From an uncultured Oscillospiraceae bacterium (GTDB lineage Bacteria > Bacillota > Clostridia > Oscillospirales > Oscillospiraceae): a stretch of DNA of 35,708 bases. Below the pieces are notes generated by a model. The model did not search any database. It had not been told where the DNA came from and was given only the letters and a program-made list of their open reading frames with translations. Numbering within the stretch: the first letter of the stretch is position 1; each line of letters starts with the position of its first letter. Positions 1 through 7,999 of this stretch are shown piece by piece. Both the position numbers and the translations under genes were made by a program. The stretch spans positions 1 to 35,708 of the forward strand of contig CAKTEB010000018.1 of assembly GCA_934546685.1 (NCBI GenBank). Direction: 5' to 3'.

Positions 1-1630
1 CCATGGAGGAGGATATCTCCAGCACCGGCGTCTCCTCCTGCTGGGCGGCATACAGAAGTCCTGCCAGCTTCCGGTTCCGGAACGTGTCCATGACGCCGTG
101 ATAGCAGATCCGATCCCCGCTGCCGAAGTCCTTATGGGTGTTGTAGTCAAACATGCACCAGCCGAAGCCGCCCGCGATGTCCGGTTCGCCATAATAGGCG
201 TCCAGCACCTGGGCGTGCCGCAGCATATGCTCTGTGCGCCGGTCCTCGCAGTCGAAGGCCTTGGCGGGATACATATGACCGCCGTATTCCGAAATCAGAT
301 AGCCCTTGCTCGGATCCGGGCTCACCTGTGCCTTAGAAAGGCACGCCTTGCGGCGCCCGTCATTGGAGAAATCGTTGAAGGCGTAGACATCCTCCAATAG
401 GCTGCTGTTCTGCAGAAATCTCACGCCGCTGGTGGGCCGGGTGGGATCCAGCTGATGGGCAGCGGCATTGGTCTTCTCGTAGAGGGGATCGTTGTCCTGG
501 GATTCGTTGATCCGAACGCCCCAGAGAAAGACCGAGGGATGGTTCCGGTACTGGCGCACCATCTCGCGGGTGTTTGCCACCGCCTGGGCCTGCCACCTGC
601 TGTCGCCGATGTGCTGCCAGCCGGGGATCTCCGTAAATACCAGCAGCCCCAGCTCGTCACACCGGTCCAGGAAATGCTGGGACTGGGGATAGTGCGAGGT
701 GCGTACCGCATTGCAGCCCAGCTCCTTTTTGAGCAGTTCCGCATCCAGATACTGCATGGAGCGGGGCATGGCGTAGCCCACATAGGGATAGCTCTGGTGC
801 CGGTCCAGGCCCCGGAGCTTGAACTTTTCTCCGTTGACATACAGGCCGTCGGCCCGGAAATCGATCTCCCGGAAGCCGATGCGGTCCTCCCGTACATCTA
901 CGGATTCTTCTCCCAGAAACAGCTCTGTCCGCAGAAGATAGAGGTTTGGCTGCGCCGGAGACCAGAGGGACACATTGTGGAGCAGATATTTGGACTTGTC
1001 TCGGGGCAGCTGGGCCACCACACTGCCATCCAGGCGGCAGAGGCTCTGGACGGTATGGCAGTTCGCCTTTTTGCAGGCGGCGGATACATAGATCTCGCAG
1101 TCCAGCAGAACACCCTCCGGGGTCAGCTGCGCCTTGGGGAACACGTCACGGATATGGCAGGGATCCTGAATGTCCAGGTATACCTCCCGGTACAGACCGC
1201 CGTAGGTCATGTAGTCGATCACATGGCCAAAGGGCGGAATATTAAGGGATTCCCGGCTGTCGAGGCGCACAGCCAGCAGGTTTTCCTCCTGGGTGAGCTT
1301 CCCGGTCAGATCTACAGTGAAGGCGGTATAGCCGCAGTGATGCTCTGCCAGCAGCTCTCCGTTCAGATACATCTGGGCGCTGTGGCCCGCGGCTCCAAAG
1401 GTCAGCCGCAGGGACTTGCCCTCCCACTCGGGCTTCGGAGTCAAAAGCAGCTGATAGCAGGATATCTTCTGATAGATGGACTCGTCAAAATAGTTGTAGG
1501 GGGTCTCCGCTATGGTATGGGGCAGCCGCACCGGGGCGCTCTGTAAAAGCGTCATGGGCAGCCGGCGCATATCCTCCGTGTATTCCGGGGAAAAACGCCA
1601 GCCGTCGTTCAAATAGATTCGCTGATTCAT
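1..1630 (-). CDS. Glycoside hydrolase family 2 enzyme, beta-galactosidase type (C-terminus outside window)
   Basis: About 543 codons are present and the 3' end lies beyond the left edge. The frame shows the GH2 order: an N-terminal jelly-roll sugar-binding domain, an Ig-like middle domain, then the TIM barrel. The general acid/base lies in WGVRINES (codons around 1120-1170 bp from the start, near position 505) and the nucleophile in LISEYGG near position 295, so both catalytic glutamates are intact. The segment MDTFRNRKLAG close to the edge resembles beta-galactosidases more than beta-glucuronidases, and I see no NxK glucuronate motif in the visible part. There is no signal peptide, so it should act in the cytoplasm on imported oligosaccharides. 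ATG at 1630 follows AAAGGAG eight bases upstream. It is the third gene of a minus-strand operon after two deacetylases, 17 bases after the previous stop. The substrate is not determined. Confidence 0.9.
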   Translation of the reverse strand, partial: MNQRIYLNDGWRFSPEYTEDMRRLPMTLLQSAPVRLPHTIAETPYNYFDESIYQKISCYQLLLTPKPEWEGKSLRLTFGAAGHSAQMYLNGELLAEHHCGYTAFTVDLTGKLTQEENLLAVRLDSRESLNIPPFGHVIDYMTYGGLYREVYLDIQDPCHIRDVFPKAQLTPEGVLLDCEIYVSAACKKANCHTVQSLCRLDGSVVAQLPRDKSKYLLHNVSLWSPAQPNLYLLRTELFLGEESVDVREDRIGFREIDFRADGLYVNGEKFKLRGLDRHQSYPYVGYAMPRSMQYLDAELLKKELGCNAVRTSHYPQSQHFLDRCDELGLLVFTEIPGWQHIGDSRWQAQAVANTREMVRQYRNHPSVFLWGVRINESQDNDPLYEKTNAAAHQLDPTRPTSGVRFLQNSSLLEDVYAFNDFSNDGRRKACLSKAQVSPDPSKGYLISEYGGHMYPAKAFDCEDRRTEHMLRHAQVLDAYYGEPDIAGGFGWCMFDYNTHKDFGSGDRICYHGVMDTFRNRKLAGLLYAAQQEETPVLEISSSM

Positions 1631-1644
1631 AAGGAGTGCTCCTT
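1631..1644 (-). promoter_or_regulatory. RBS of the GH2 gene inside a perfect dyad
   Basis: The sequence AAGGAG-TG-CTCCTT is a perfect inverted repeat that contains the Shine-Dalgarno sequence of the GH2 gene. The 2-base centre is too short for a stable simple hairpin, so any effect on translation is speculative. Confidence 0.3.
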
Positions 1645-1647
1645 TCG

Positions 1648-3279
1648 TCAGTTGTTGATATGGTGATGAGCCGGAGGGCTGTCATAGCTCAGGGGCAGGA
1701 AGGTGTAGCCATTTTCCAAGCCCCACTGGATGATCCTCTCCACGGCGTCCACGCTGAAGCTCTTGATGTCGTGCTGCAATACCACGGATACGTTCTGCTT
1801 CTGAACCCCGGCGATGACATTGGCCACCACGGTATCCGTGTCGGTGGTCTCTCCCGCGTCGCCGCTGGACACGTTCCAGTCGAAATACTGATAGCCCCGG
1901 TTCCGTACCTCCTGGGTCAGCTGGGTCATGATCCCCGGGGTGATATTCGAGACCGTGTTGGAGCTGCCGCCGGGGAATCGGATCAGACTGGTGGCCTGGC
2001 CGGTCTGGGCGACAATCACATCCTGCATCTGCTGGAGATCCGTGAAAAAGGCATCCTCGCTGGAGTAAATCAGATCATAGTTGTGGGTGTAGGAGTGGAT
2101 GCCGATGGAGTGCCCTGCCTGGGACTCCTTGGCGATCATATCCTGGTATTTTGGGCTGCCGTTGGTCACGAAGAAGGTGGCCTTGACATCATATTTCGCC
2201 AAAATATCCAGCAGCTGCTGGGTATATTTGCCGGGGCCGTCGTCAAAGGTCAGATAGATGACCTTTCCGGCGGGGGCCTGGGGGGCGGGCGTCACATGGA
2301 CCGTGCGCACCGCCGAGGCGGCATTTCCGGCGGAGTCCGCCACGGAATAGGTCACGGTATAGTCGCCGGGGGCGGAGGTGTCCACGGAATTCTGAACCTC
2401 CACGGAATCCGTCACATCGCCGTCACCGGCGTCGGTGGCGCTGTAGCCGGGATCCGTAAAGCTGTCGCCCTGAGTCAGGGTGATCTCCGCATTGCCAGAC
2501 AGCACGATGACGGGCGGCATGGTGTCGATATAGTCGATGACGCGGCTCACAGTGGCGGTATTGCCGTGGCTGTCAGTGACGGAGTAGACGATGGAATCAT
2601 CGGTGAGCTCCGTGGTAATATTGGCGGTCAGGTCTCCGTCCACATCGTCCATGGCGGTGGCACCGGGATCCGGGAATGCCGTCCCCTTCTCCTCCACCAG
2701 CGGTGCGTCGCCTAATAGGGAGATGACCGGGGGCGTCCGGTCGTCATAGTGGATCTGCCGAACCTTCTCGGAGGTGTTGCCGGAGGAATCAGTGACGGTG
2801 TAATAGACCTTGCCGTCTCTCTCCTCTCGGATCACATCGTCGGTGATATTGCCGTCGTAGTTGTCCACGGCGGCGTAGCCCTCCTCCTCATATTCCTGGC
2901 CAATGGGGGTATAGCCGTCGGGATCCTCCAAAAGGGTGATGAGCGGCGGCACATCGTCAATGACGGAGACGGTGCGCTGGGCCTTGCCCTCCAGCCACAG
3001 GAATTTGGCGTGATAGGCGACCGTGTAGTCGCCCAGAGCTGACGGATCCACCTGGCTGTCATCGGATGTCACGTCTACCTTGAGATTCCCGCCGAACCGG
3101 CAGGACAAAATAGCCGTGGCTCCGGGATCCGCCCATCGGTCTCCATAGGACAGCTGCATGGCGCTGTCCCCTGCCAGGGTGACTGTGATCTTCCAGCCGC
3201 CTAAGAATACGACGGCGCAGAGCAGCAGGCAGAGCGCGATCAGGATCGCGAGGCTGATTTTCAAAGATTTATTCTGCAT
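1648..3279 (-). CDS. Membrane-anchored polysaccharide deacetylase with four Ig-like repeats
   Basis: This 543-residue protein has one N-terminal hydrophobic anchor (about residues 6-27). About four DUF5011-type Ig-like repeats follow (about 35-335), recognisable by the recurring 'DPG.TA.D..DGD.T' and 'YTVTYSV.DS.GN' patterns. The C-terminal NodB homology domain spans about 340-543. The NodB motifs are all visible: TFDDGP, the metal-binding IHSYTH, RFPGGSSN, FDWNVSSGD and VVLQHD. It should remove N-acetyl groups from cell-surface glycan, probably peptidoglycan, on the outer face of the membrane. ATG at 3279 follows AGAAAGGA at good spacing; the longer frame up to 3330 has no ribosome site. It is a tandem paralogue of the next gene upstream and precedes the GH2 gene. 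The exact substrate is inferred from family, not shown. Confidence 0.9.
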   Translation of the reverse strand: MQNKSLKISLAILIALCLLLCAVVFLGGWKITVTLAGDSAMQLSYGDRWADPGATAILSCRFGGNLKVDVTSDDSQVDPSALGDYTVAYHAKFLWLEGKAQRTVSVIDDVPPLITLLEDPDGYTPIGQEYEEEGYAAVDNYDGNITDDVIREERDGKVYYTVTDSSGNTSEKVRQIHYDDRTPPVISLLGDAPLVEEKGTAFPDPGATAMDDVDGDLTANITTELTDDSIVYSVTDSHGNTATVSRVIDYIDTMPPVIVLSGNAEITLTQGDSFTDPGYSATDAGDGDVTDSVEVQNSVDTSAPGDYTVTYSVADSAGNAASAVRTVHVTPAPQAPAGKVIYLTFDDGPGKYTQQLLDILAKYDVKATFFVTNGSPKYQDMIAKESQAGHSIGIHSYTHNYDLIYSSEDAFFTDLQQMQDVIVAQTGQATSLIRFPGGSSNTVSNITPGIMTQLTQEVRNRGYQYFDWNVSSGDAGETTDTDTVVANVIAGVQKQNVSVVLQHDIKSFSVDAVERIIQWGLENGYTFLPLSYDSPPAHHHINN

Positions 3280-3294
3280 AAGTGGTTCCTTTCT

Positions 3295-3317
3295 CCAGAT
3301 TCCGAGGGGGAGTCTGG
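3295..3317 (-). other. Intercistronic hairpin between the deacetylase genes
   Basis: CCAGATTCC and GGAGTCTGG form a 9-bp stem (one G-T pair) with a 5-base loop in the 51-base gap, just upstream of the RBS of the second deacetylase. No T-tract follows, so it is more likely an mRNA processing or stability element than a terminator. Confidence 0.35.
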
Positions 3318-3330
3318 AAGCACCGGGCAC

Positions 3331-4362
3331 TTAGTTGTTCACGGGATGATGGGCCGCGGGGCTGTCGTAGCACAGGGGCAGGAAGGTGTAGCCGTTTTCC
3401 AGACCCCATTTCAGGATCTGCTCCACGCCGTCTACGCTGTAGCCCAGGCTGTCGTGCATCAGCACCACGGAGGTATTGTGTTCCTTAAGGCCGTCTATAA
3501 CATTCTGCACCACCACATCGGTCTCGGTGGTATCGCCGGCGTCGCCGCTGGCCACGTTCCAGTCGAAATACTGGTAGCCCCGCTCCTGAACCAGCTGGGT
3601 CAGGGTGGTCATAATGCCGGGATTGAAAGCGGAGATGGTATTGGAGCTGCCGCCGGGGAAGCGAATCAGCTTCGTTTCCTTGCCGGTCTGCTTCTTGATG
3701 ACCGCCTGCTCCTTATCGAGATCCTCGAAATAGGCTTCGGTACTGGCGTAGATCTTATTGTAGTCATGGGTGTAGCTGTGAATGCCCACACTGTTGCCTG
3801 CGGCGGCCTCCTTGGCGATCATGTCCTGATACTGGCTGAAGACATTGACACAGAAAAACGTGGCGTTCACATGGTATTTGTCCAGCACGTCCAGCAGCTG
3901 CTGAGTATGTTCGCTGGGGCCGTCGTCAAAGGTCAGATAAACCACCTTTTCCGGAGCCTCGATCTGTACGGTGCGGCTGGCGGAGGCGGTCTTTCCTGCG
4001 GAGTTGGTCACCTGATAGGTCAGGGTGTAGTCGCCGGGGAACCGGGGGTCTACCGTCCCGTCCACTGTCACCTTCGAGGTCAGGTCGCCATCTGCGGCAT
4101 CCTTAGCCGTACAGCCGGGATCTGTAAACTCATACCCGGCGGTGACAGTCATATCTGTATCGCCCAGCAGGGTGAGCTCCGGTACGGAGGCCTCCTGGGC
4201 GGAATCAATTTCAGCGGTCTGGTTTTCCAGCGTGCTTTTCGGTGCGGCGGCACCGGCGGCGGGTCCATGATATCTGCCGATGCCAAACAGGCACAGCAGT
4301 AAAATGAGACAAACTCCCCAAATTCCGGCGCTAAGTGCCGCCAAAGGCGTGACCTTTTTCAT
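3331..4362 (-). CDS. Membrane-anchored polysaccharide deacetylase with one Ig-like repeat
   Basis: This 343-residue protein has an N-terminal transmembrane anchor (about residues 8-30), a short low-complexity linker, one DUF5011-type Ig-like repeat (about 62-135), and a NodB deacetylase domain (about 138-343). All NodB motifs are present: TFDDGP (about 144-149), IHSYTH, RFPGGSSN, FDWNVASGD and VVLMHD. The catalytic domain is close to that of the next gene, down to the shared ending 'GLENGYTFLPL.YDSP.AHH..NN', so the pair arose by tandem duplication. ATG at 4362 is chosen because GAGGGAG lies six to seven bases upstream; the open frame to 4446 crosses the promoter. It is the first gene of the deacetylase-deacetylase-GH2 operon. 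It probably acts on cell-wall glycan. Confidence 0.9.
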   Translation of the reverse strand: MKKVTPLAALSAGIWGVCLILLLCLFGIGRYHGPAAGAAAPKSTLENQTAEIDSAQEASVPELTLLGDTDMTVTAGYEFTDPGCTAKDAADGDLTSKVTVDGTVDPRFPGDYTLTYQVTNSAGKTASASRTVQIEAPEKVVYLTFDDGPSEHTQQLLDVLDKYHVNATFFCVNVFSQYQDMIAKEAAAGNSVGIHSYTHDYNKIYASTEAYFEDLDKEQAVIKKQTGKETKLIRFPGGSSNTISAFNPGIMTTLTQLVQERGYQYFDWNVASGDAGDTTETDVVVQNVIDGLKEHNTSVVLMHDSLGYSVDGVEQILKWGLENGYTFLPLCYDSPAAHHPVNN

Positions 4363-4388
4363 ATGTTTCTCCCTCTTTCGCTCCAATG

Positions 4389-4401
4389 CAGGAACTTCCT
4401 G
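4389..4401 (-). promoter_or_regulatory. Palindrome between promoter and first deacetylase gene
   Basis: CAGGAA-C-TTCCTG is a perfect 13-base palindrome about 17 bases downstream of the -10 box, in the position expected of a repressor operator. No regulator is identified. Confidence 0.3.
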
Positions 4402-4417
4402 ACTTCCCTGTTTTCTT

Positions 4418-4446
4418 ATTATAGTTCCCAGTGCCCCTGGGCGCAA
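4418..4446 (-). promoter_or_regulatory. Sigma-A promoter of the deacetylase-GH2 operon
   Basis: On the minus strand, TTGCGC (4446-4441), a 17-base spacer and a perfect TATAAT (4423-4418) lie 56 bases before the ATG. Confidence 0.6.
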
Positions 4447-4570
4447 GTCATAGATGTGCCCTGGTGAAATTTTCTCAGCATAACTATAGACGGCAAAATG
4501 CCACCGAGGGTTCCAGCAAAAACGGAAAAATTCTGAAATTAAAGAATTATTAAAAATCTCAGGAGCGGCG

Positions 4571-4607
4571 CAAAAAGGACGCGCCGCAAATCGAATGCAG
4601 CGCGTCC
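4571..4607 (-). terminator. Terminator after the Na/Pi cotransporter gene
   Basis: GGACGCGC and GCGCGTCC (4577-4584 / 4600-4607) form an 8-bp GC-rich stem followed on the minus strand by TTTTTG. It sits 13 bases after the stop codon of the cotransporter gene. Confidence 0.8.
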
Positions 4608-4619
4608 AAATAGAAGTAT

Positions 4620-6248
4620 TTACGAGGGATGGTCGCTGAGGGCAGTGGCAATGTTGATGGCGTGATCGGAGCAGCGCTCCAGATCCGTAGCCATATCCGT
4701 GAAGACCACGCCGCCCATGGGATCGCAGGTGGCGTTCATCAGACGCTTGACATGGTTGCTGATGATGGCCTCCTGGGTGTCGTCCACCAGATCCTCCAGA
4801 TCCTCGGCCTCCTGAAGCCGGTCATAGTCTTCATCAGCGAAGATGGACAGGCACAGATCCACGGACTGGAGGCTGAGATCTGCCAGGTGCCGGAGCTCGT
4901 CCATGGCCTCCTGGGACAGGCTGGCCTTGCCGCTCTTTACCTGTGCCTCATACTCGATGATGTTTTCCGCATGGTCGGAAAGCCGTTCGATATCCGCCAC
5001 CACCAGGGTCATGTGGTAGACCCGGCTCAGATCTCTGGGGGTCATCTCCAGGGTGCGGAGCTCCACCAGTTTGGAGATAATGGAGCGGTCCAGATAGTTT
5101 ACCGTGTCCTCAGTCTCCTCTACCACCTCAGGCAGAGAATCGTCCTGGTCAAAGAAGCAGCGGACGGCGGTTTTGAGATTCCGGCTGGCGATCTCGCCCA
5201 TGCGGATGATCTCACGGTGTGCCTGGGAAAGGGCCACCGCCGAAGGGATCGTGCCGGTCTGCGTCATATATAGGAGCTTCCGCTCCTCCCCTGTCCGGGA
5301 TTCCTCGGGCTTCAGCGGCAGAAGCTTCTGGGTGAGCTTTACGATAAAGTCCGAGAAGGGCAGCATCACAAGAACGGCAAAGATGGCGAAGATGGTGTGG
5401 GTATTGGCGATCTGCCGCGCCACATTGCCCGGCGACAGGCTCTTGATGACCGTCAGAATCTGCGGGAAGATAAAGATCAGGATCATGAGGATGGCCGCGC
5501 GGATCAGATTAAACAGCAGGTTCAGCAGCGCCGTGCGCTTGCCGTTGCGGTTCATGGTCAGGGAGGCCAGAATATTGGGGGTCACAGAGCCGATGGCGGC
5601 GCCGATGACCAGATAGACCGAGGTCTCATAGCTGATGATGCCCTGCACCGCAAAGGCCTGGAAAATGACCGTGGCGGAGGAGGAGCTCTGGAGGAGTGCG
5701 GTAAACAGTACGCCGAAGATCAGCGTCAAGAAGGGGTTCTCCAGGGCGGAGATCATGCTGATAAACGCTTCCGTTTCCGCCAGGGGCGCGATGGCCGTCT
5801 TCATCAGGGCGATGCCCTCAAAGAGCATACCAAAACCCATAATGACGGAGCCCACATACTTGAGCATGTCCTTTTTCAGGAACAGATACATGAACGCGCC
5901 GACAAACAGGATCATAGGAGCGTAGGCACTGAGGTTGAACGCGGTGATCTGGGCGGTGATGGTGGTGCCGATGTTGGCGCCCATGATCACGCCGATGGCC
6001 TGAGTCAGGGACATGAGGCCGGAGTTGACAAAGCCGATGACCATAACATCCGTGGCCGAGGAGCTCTGGATCAGCATAGTGATGGCAATGCCCACCACCA
6101 CGGAGATGATCTTATTCTTTGTGGCGTGCTCCAGGATCACTCGCAGGTTTTCACCGCAGGCGTTTTTCAGGCCCGTGGACATGATGGTCATACCATATAG
6201 GAACAGACCAACACCGCCCAGCAGCGAAAAGAACTCGAACAGAGACAT
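4620..6248 (-). CDS. Na+/phosphate cotransporter family protein with PhoU-like C-terminal domain
   Basis: This 542-residue protein has about eight to nine transmembrane segments in the first 310 residues, arranged as two Na_Pi_cotrans repeats. Each carries the family signature: LIQSSSATD (about 60-68) and LLQSSSSAT (about 187-195). Residues about 340-540 are soluble and helical, matching the PhoU-like tail of this NptA/YjbB-type family. The expected role is sodium-coupled phosphate transport across the cytoplasmic membrane; some bacterial members export phosphate, so direction is not certain. The gene follows a PhoB-like response regulator by 24 bases in the same operon and ends at a terminator. 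The upstream Pho-box-like repeats suggest phosphate control. There are no signs of truncation. Confidence 0.92.
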   Translation of the reverse strand: MSLFEFFSLLGGVGLFLYGMTIMSTGLKNACGENLRVILEHATKNKIISVVVGIAITMLIQSSSATDVMVIGFVNSGLMSLTQAIGVIMGANIGTTITAQITAFNLSAYAPMILFVGAFMYLFLKKDMLKYVGSVIMGFGMLFEGIALMKTAIAPLAETEAFISMISALENPFLTLIFGVLFTALLQSSSSATVIFQAFAVQGIISYETSVYLVIGAAIGSVTPNILASLTMNRNGKRTALLNLLFNLIRAAILMILIFIFPQILTVIKSLSPGNVARQIANTHTIFAIFAVLVMLPFSDFIVKLTQKLLPLKPEESRTGEERKLLYMTQTGTIPSAVALSQAHREIIRMGEIASRNLKTAVRCFFDQDDSLPEVVEETEDTVNYLDRSIISKLVELRTLEMTPRDLSRVYHMTLVVADIERLSDHAENIIEYEAQVKSGKASLSQEAMDELRHLADLSLQSVDLCLSIFADEDYDRLQEAEDLEDLVDDTQEAIISNHVKRLMNATCDPMGGVVFTDMATDLERCSDHAINIATALSDHPS

Positions 6249-6272
6249 AACCTAATTCCTTCCTTTTCTCCT

Positions 6273-6941
6273 TTATGAATCGCTCAGCCGGTAGCCCACG
6301 TTGCGAATGGTGTGGATCAGGCTGCCGGAGTCCCCCAGCTTCTGCCGGAGGGTCTTAATGTGCATATCCAAGGTGCGGCTGGAGCCGCCGTAGTCATAGC
6401 CCCAGATCCGGTCCATGATCTGCTCCCGGGTCAGAACTCTGCCCGCGTTGTGAAGCAGCAGGGCCAAAAGCTCATACTCCTTATAGGTGAGTTCACAGGG
6501 CGTGCCGTTTACGGCAACGCTGCGGCTGGCTTCGGACAGGGTGATGCCGCCGCAGCGGCAGATCTCAGGCTCCGCCTGCAAATGGCGGGTCCTGGCCCGG
6601 ACGCGGCTTACCAGCTCCATAATGCCGAAGGGCTTTGCGATGTAGTCGTCCGCACCGAGATCCAGGCCCCGAACGGTGTCCAGCTCCGTGGATCTGGCCG
6701 TGACCAGGATCACCGGAAGGGTGCTGGTATCCGCCTGACTCCGGAGCCTTCTTAGAATGGACAGGCCATCCTCCCCGGGCAGCATCACATCCAGCAGCAC
6801 CAGGGCTGGCTTTTCCCGGCCCAGGGCCTCAAAAAAGGACGACCCCTCGGCAAATTCAGCCGTTTCATAGCCGGAGGAGCGAAGGGCATAGCTCTCCAGC
6901 TCGCGGATCTCAGGATCGTCTTCTACAATGTATATTTTCAT
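6273..6941 (-). CDS. OmpR/PhoB-family response regulator
   Basis: This 222-residue protein has a receiver domain (about 1-118) with the acidic pair VEDD, the phospho-acceptor Asp in LLDVMLPGEDG, the switch Thr in VTARS, and Lys in AKPFG. A winged-helix DNA-binding domain (about 125-222) carries the typical RTLDMHIKTLRQKLGD recognition region and IRNVGYRL end. Two in-frame ATGs exist (6947 and 6941). GAGGGG sits seven bases before the second and directly against the first, so 6941 is preferred. It heads a two-gene operon with the Na/Pi cotransporter. No histidine kinase gene is adjacent, so the partner must be encoded elsewhere. A phosphate-responsive PhoP/PhoB role is inferred from the neighbour and the upstream repeats. 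Confidence 0.9.
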   Translation of the reverse strand: MKIYIVEDDPEIRELESYALRSSGYETAEFAEGSSFFEALGREKPALVLLDVMLPGEDGLSILRRLRSQADTSTLPVILVTARSTELDTVRGLDLGADDYIAKPFGIMELVSRVRARTRHLQAEPEICRCGGITLSEASRSVAVNGTPCELTYKEYELLALLLHNAGRVLTREQIMDRIWGYDYGGSSRTLDMHIKTLRQKLGDSGSLIHTIRNVGYRLSDS

Positions 6942-6960
6942 TCGCATCCCCTCGTATCAT

Positions 6961-6969
6961 ATCATACCA
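6961..6969 (-). promoter_or_regulatory. Extended -10 element of the response regulator operon
   Basis: On the minus strand TG-G-TATGAT is an extended -10 sequence 20 bases before the ATG. The region 17 bases upstream (TTTCTC) is a poor -35, as expected for an activator-dependent promoter. Confidence 0.5.
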
Positions 6970-7005
6970 GAAAGAAAAGAAAAGAGAAAGGGGGAATGCA
7001 AAGTT

Positions 7006-7033
7006 TGTGTAATGTTTCTAAACACTATGTAAA
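7006..7033 (-). promoter_or_regulatory. Pho-box-like direct repeats upstream of the response regulator operon
   Basis: Read on the minus strand, TTTACA (7033-7028), TTTAGA (7022-7017) and TACACA (7011-7006) occur exactly 11 bases apart. This matches the form of Firmicutes PhoP boxes (TT[AT]ACA-like hexamers with 11-base period). They lie about 40-70 bases upstream of the extended -10. Binding by the adjacent regulator is an inference. Confidence 0.45.
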
Positions 7034-7092
7034 ATATCTGACGAAACCGTAGAAATCACCGGAATCCCCCACAGAAAACTCCAAAAGGTCTG

Positions 7093-7120
7093 AAAAATGC
7101 CCTGACAATTTGTCAGGGCA
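7093..7120 (-). terminator. Terminator after the metallophosphoesterase gene
   Basis: TGCCCTGACA and TGTCAGGGCA form a perfect 10-bp stem with a 3-base loop. TTTTT follows on the minus strand. It lies eight bases after the stop codon. Confidence 0.88.
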
Positions 7121-7127
7121 TCATGAC

Positions 7128-7826
7128 TCAGAACCTCGGAGGCCGGCCAAAGGGAAAGCGCCGGGGCGGCTGGGGTGTGGGCATCTCCACAATGGAGTGA
7201 GCGCCGGGGGGCAGATCCATGGGAACACCGGGATCGTAGTCCACCAGCTTGTAGCCGCAGGCGTTGATCATTACCGTTTCGTTGTAGGGGTAGATGGCCC
7301 GGCGGTCCATGGGGTTCTCCCCCAGGTGCCGGTGGCCGTAGAAATGGATAGCGGGCTTGTAGACATCGTCGATATACCGGAAGGACTGGAAGCCCTCGTG
7401 GAAGATATCCGGCCCGTCCCCCAGGCCCACTGCCGGGGCATGGGTCACAAACAGGTCGATGCCCCGGGCCCGGCGGATCTGGGGCTCCAGCTTGCGGACC
7501 TTTCGCCACATCTGGTCGTTGGAGTATTCATAGAGGCAGGGATGGGGGCTCTTGCAGCCGCCCAAGCCCATGAGACGGACGCCCTTATACTCGATGACCC
7601 GGCCGTCGATGTTGACGCAGCCCTCCGGCGGCTCCCGCTCATATTTTTTGTCGTGGTTGCCGGGGACGTAGAACAGCGGACATGGGATCATGGTCACCAG
7701 AAAGGACAGGTATCTGGCGGAGAGATCGCCGCAGGAGATGATCATTTTCACATCACGAAAGCGCTCAGGGTCAAAATGATCCCAGATAAATTTGCTTTCA
7801 ATATCCGATACCACCAGAATCTTCAT
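7128..7826 (-). CDS. Metallophosphoesterase (calcineurin-like fold)
   Basis: This 232-residue cytoplasmic protein carries the dinuclear-metal motifs in order: SDIES near the N-terminus (the usual D.H is D.E here), CGDLSARY, GNHD, THAP (in VTHAPAVGLGD) and YGHRH. These identify the calcineurin-like phosphoesterase superfamily, which includes phosphodiesterases and protein or nucleotide phosphatases; the substrate cannot be told. The C-terminus is a Pro/Arg/Phe-rich tail of about 15 residues that looks unstructured. ATG at 7826 is chosen because GGAGGGG lies just upstream and the core motif begins at residue 1; the frame extends to 7904 without a ribosome site and across the promoter. It is monocistronic, divergent from the WYL regulator, and ends at a strong hairpin. 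Confidence 0.87.
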   Translation of the reverse strand: MKILVVSDIESKFIWDHFDPERFRDVKMIISCGDLSARYLSFLVTMIPCPLFYVPGNHDKKYEREPPEGCVNIDGRVIEYKGVRLMGLGGCKSPHPCLYEYSNDQMWRKVRKLEPQIRRARGIDLFVTHAPAVGLGDGPDIFHEGFQSFRYIDDVYKPAIHFYGHRHLGENPMDRRAIYPYNETVMINACGYKLVDYDPGVPMDLPPGAHSIVEMPTPQPPRRFPFGRPPRF

Positions 7827-7862
7827 GGGCCCCTCCGCAGTAACAAGTAATCGCTTAGCTAC

Positions 7863-7891
7863 AATATAGCAGATTATACTCCAGAAAGCAA
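7863..7891 (-). promoter_or_regulatory. Sigma-A promoter of the metallophosphoesterase gene
   Basis: TTGCTT (7891-7886), a 17-base spacer and TATATT (7868-7863) on the minus strand. An alternative -10, TATAAT, lies in the spacer but lacks a matching -35. Confidence 0.5.
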
Positions 7892-7943
7892 GAAAATGGG
7901 ACACGATTCTCCGGCATTTTCCTAAGAAAACGAAAGATTCGGG

Positions 7944-7972
7944 TTGGTGTATGGCCGGATCTGTGGTAAACT
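7944..7972 (+). promoter_or_regulatory. Promoter of the WYL regulator gene
   Basis: TTGGTG (7944-7949), a 17-base spacer and TAAACT (7967-7972), 27 bases before the ATG. It is divergent from the metallophosphoesterase promoter, so the regulator could act on both. Confidence 0.5.
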
Positions 7973-7999
7973 AAGAGAAATACATGGGGAGGGATCATC

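Noticed and set aside
455..1546. A 363-codon plus-strand frame opposite the GH2 gene
   Set aside because: The minus-strand frame carries both catalytic Glu motifs of GH2, and this is its codon-aligned shadow.
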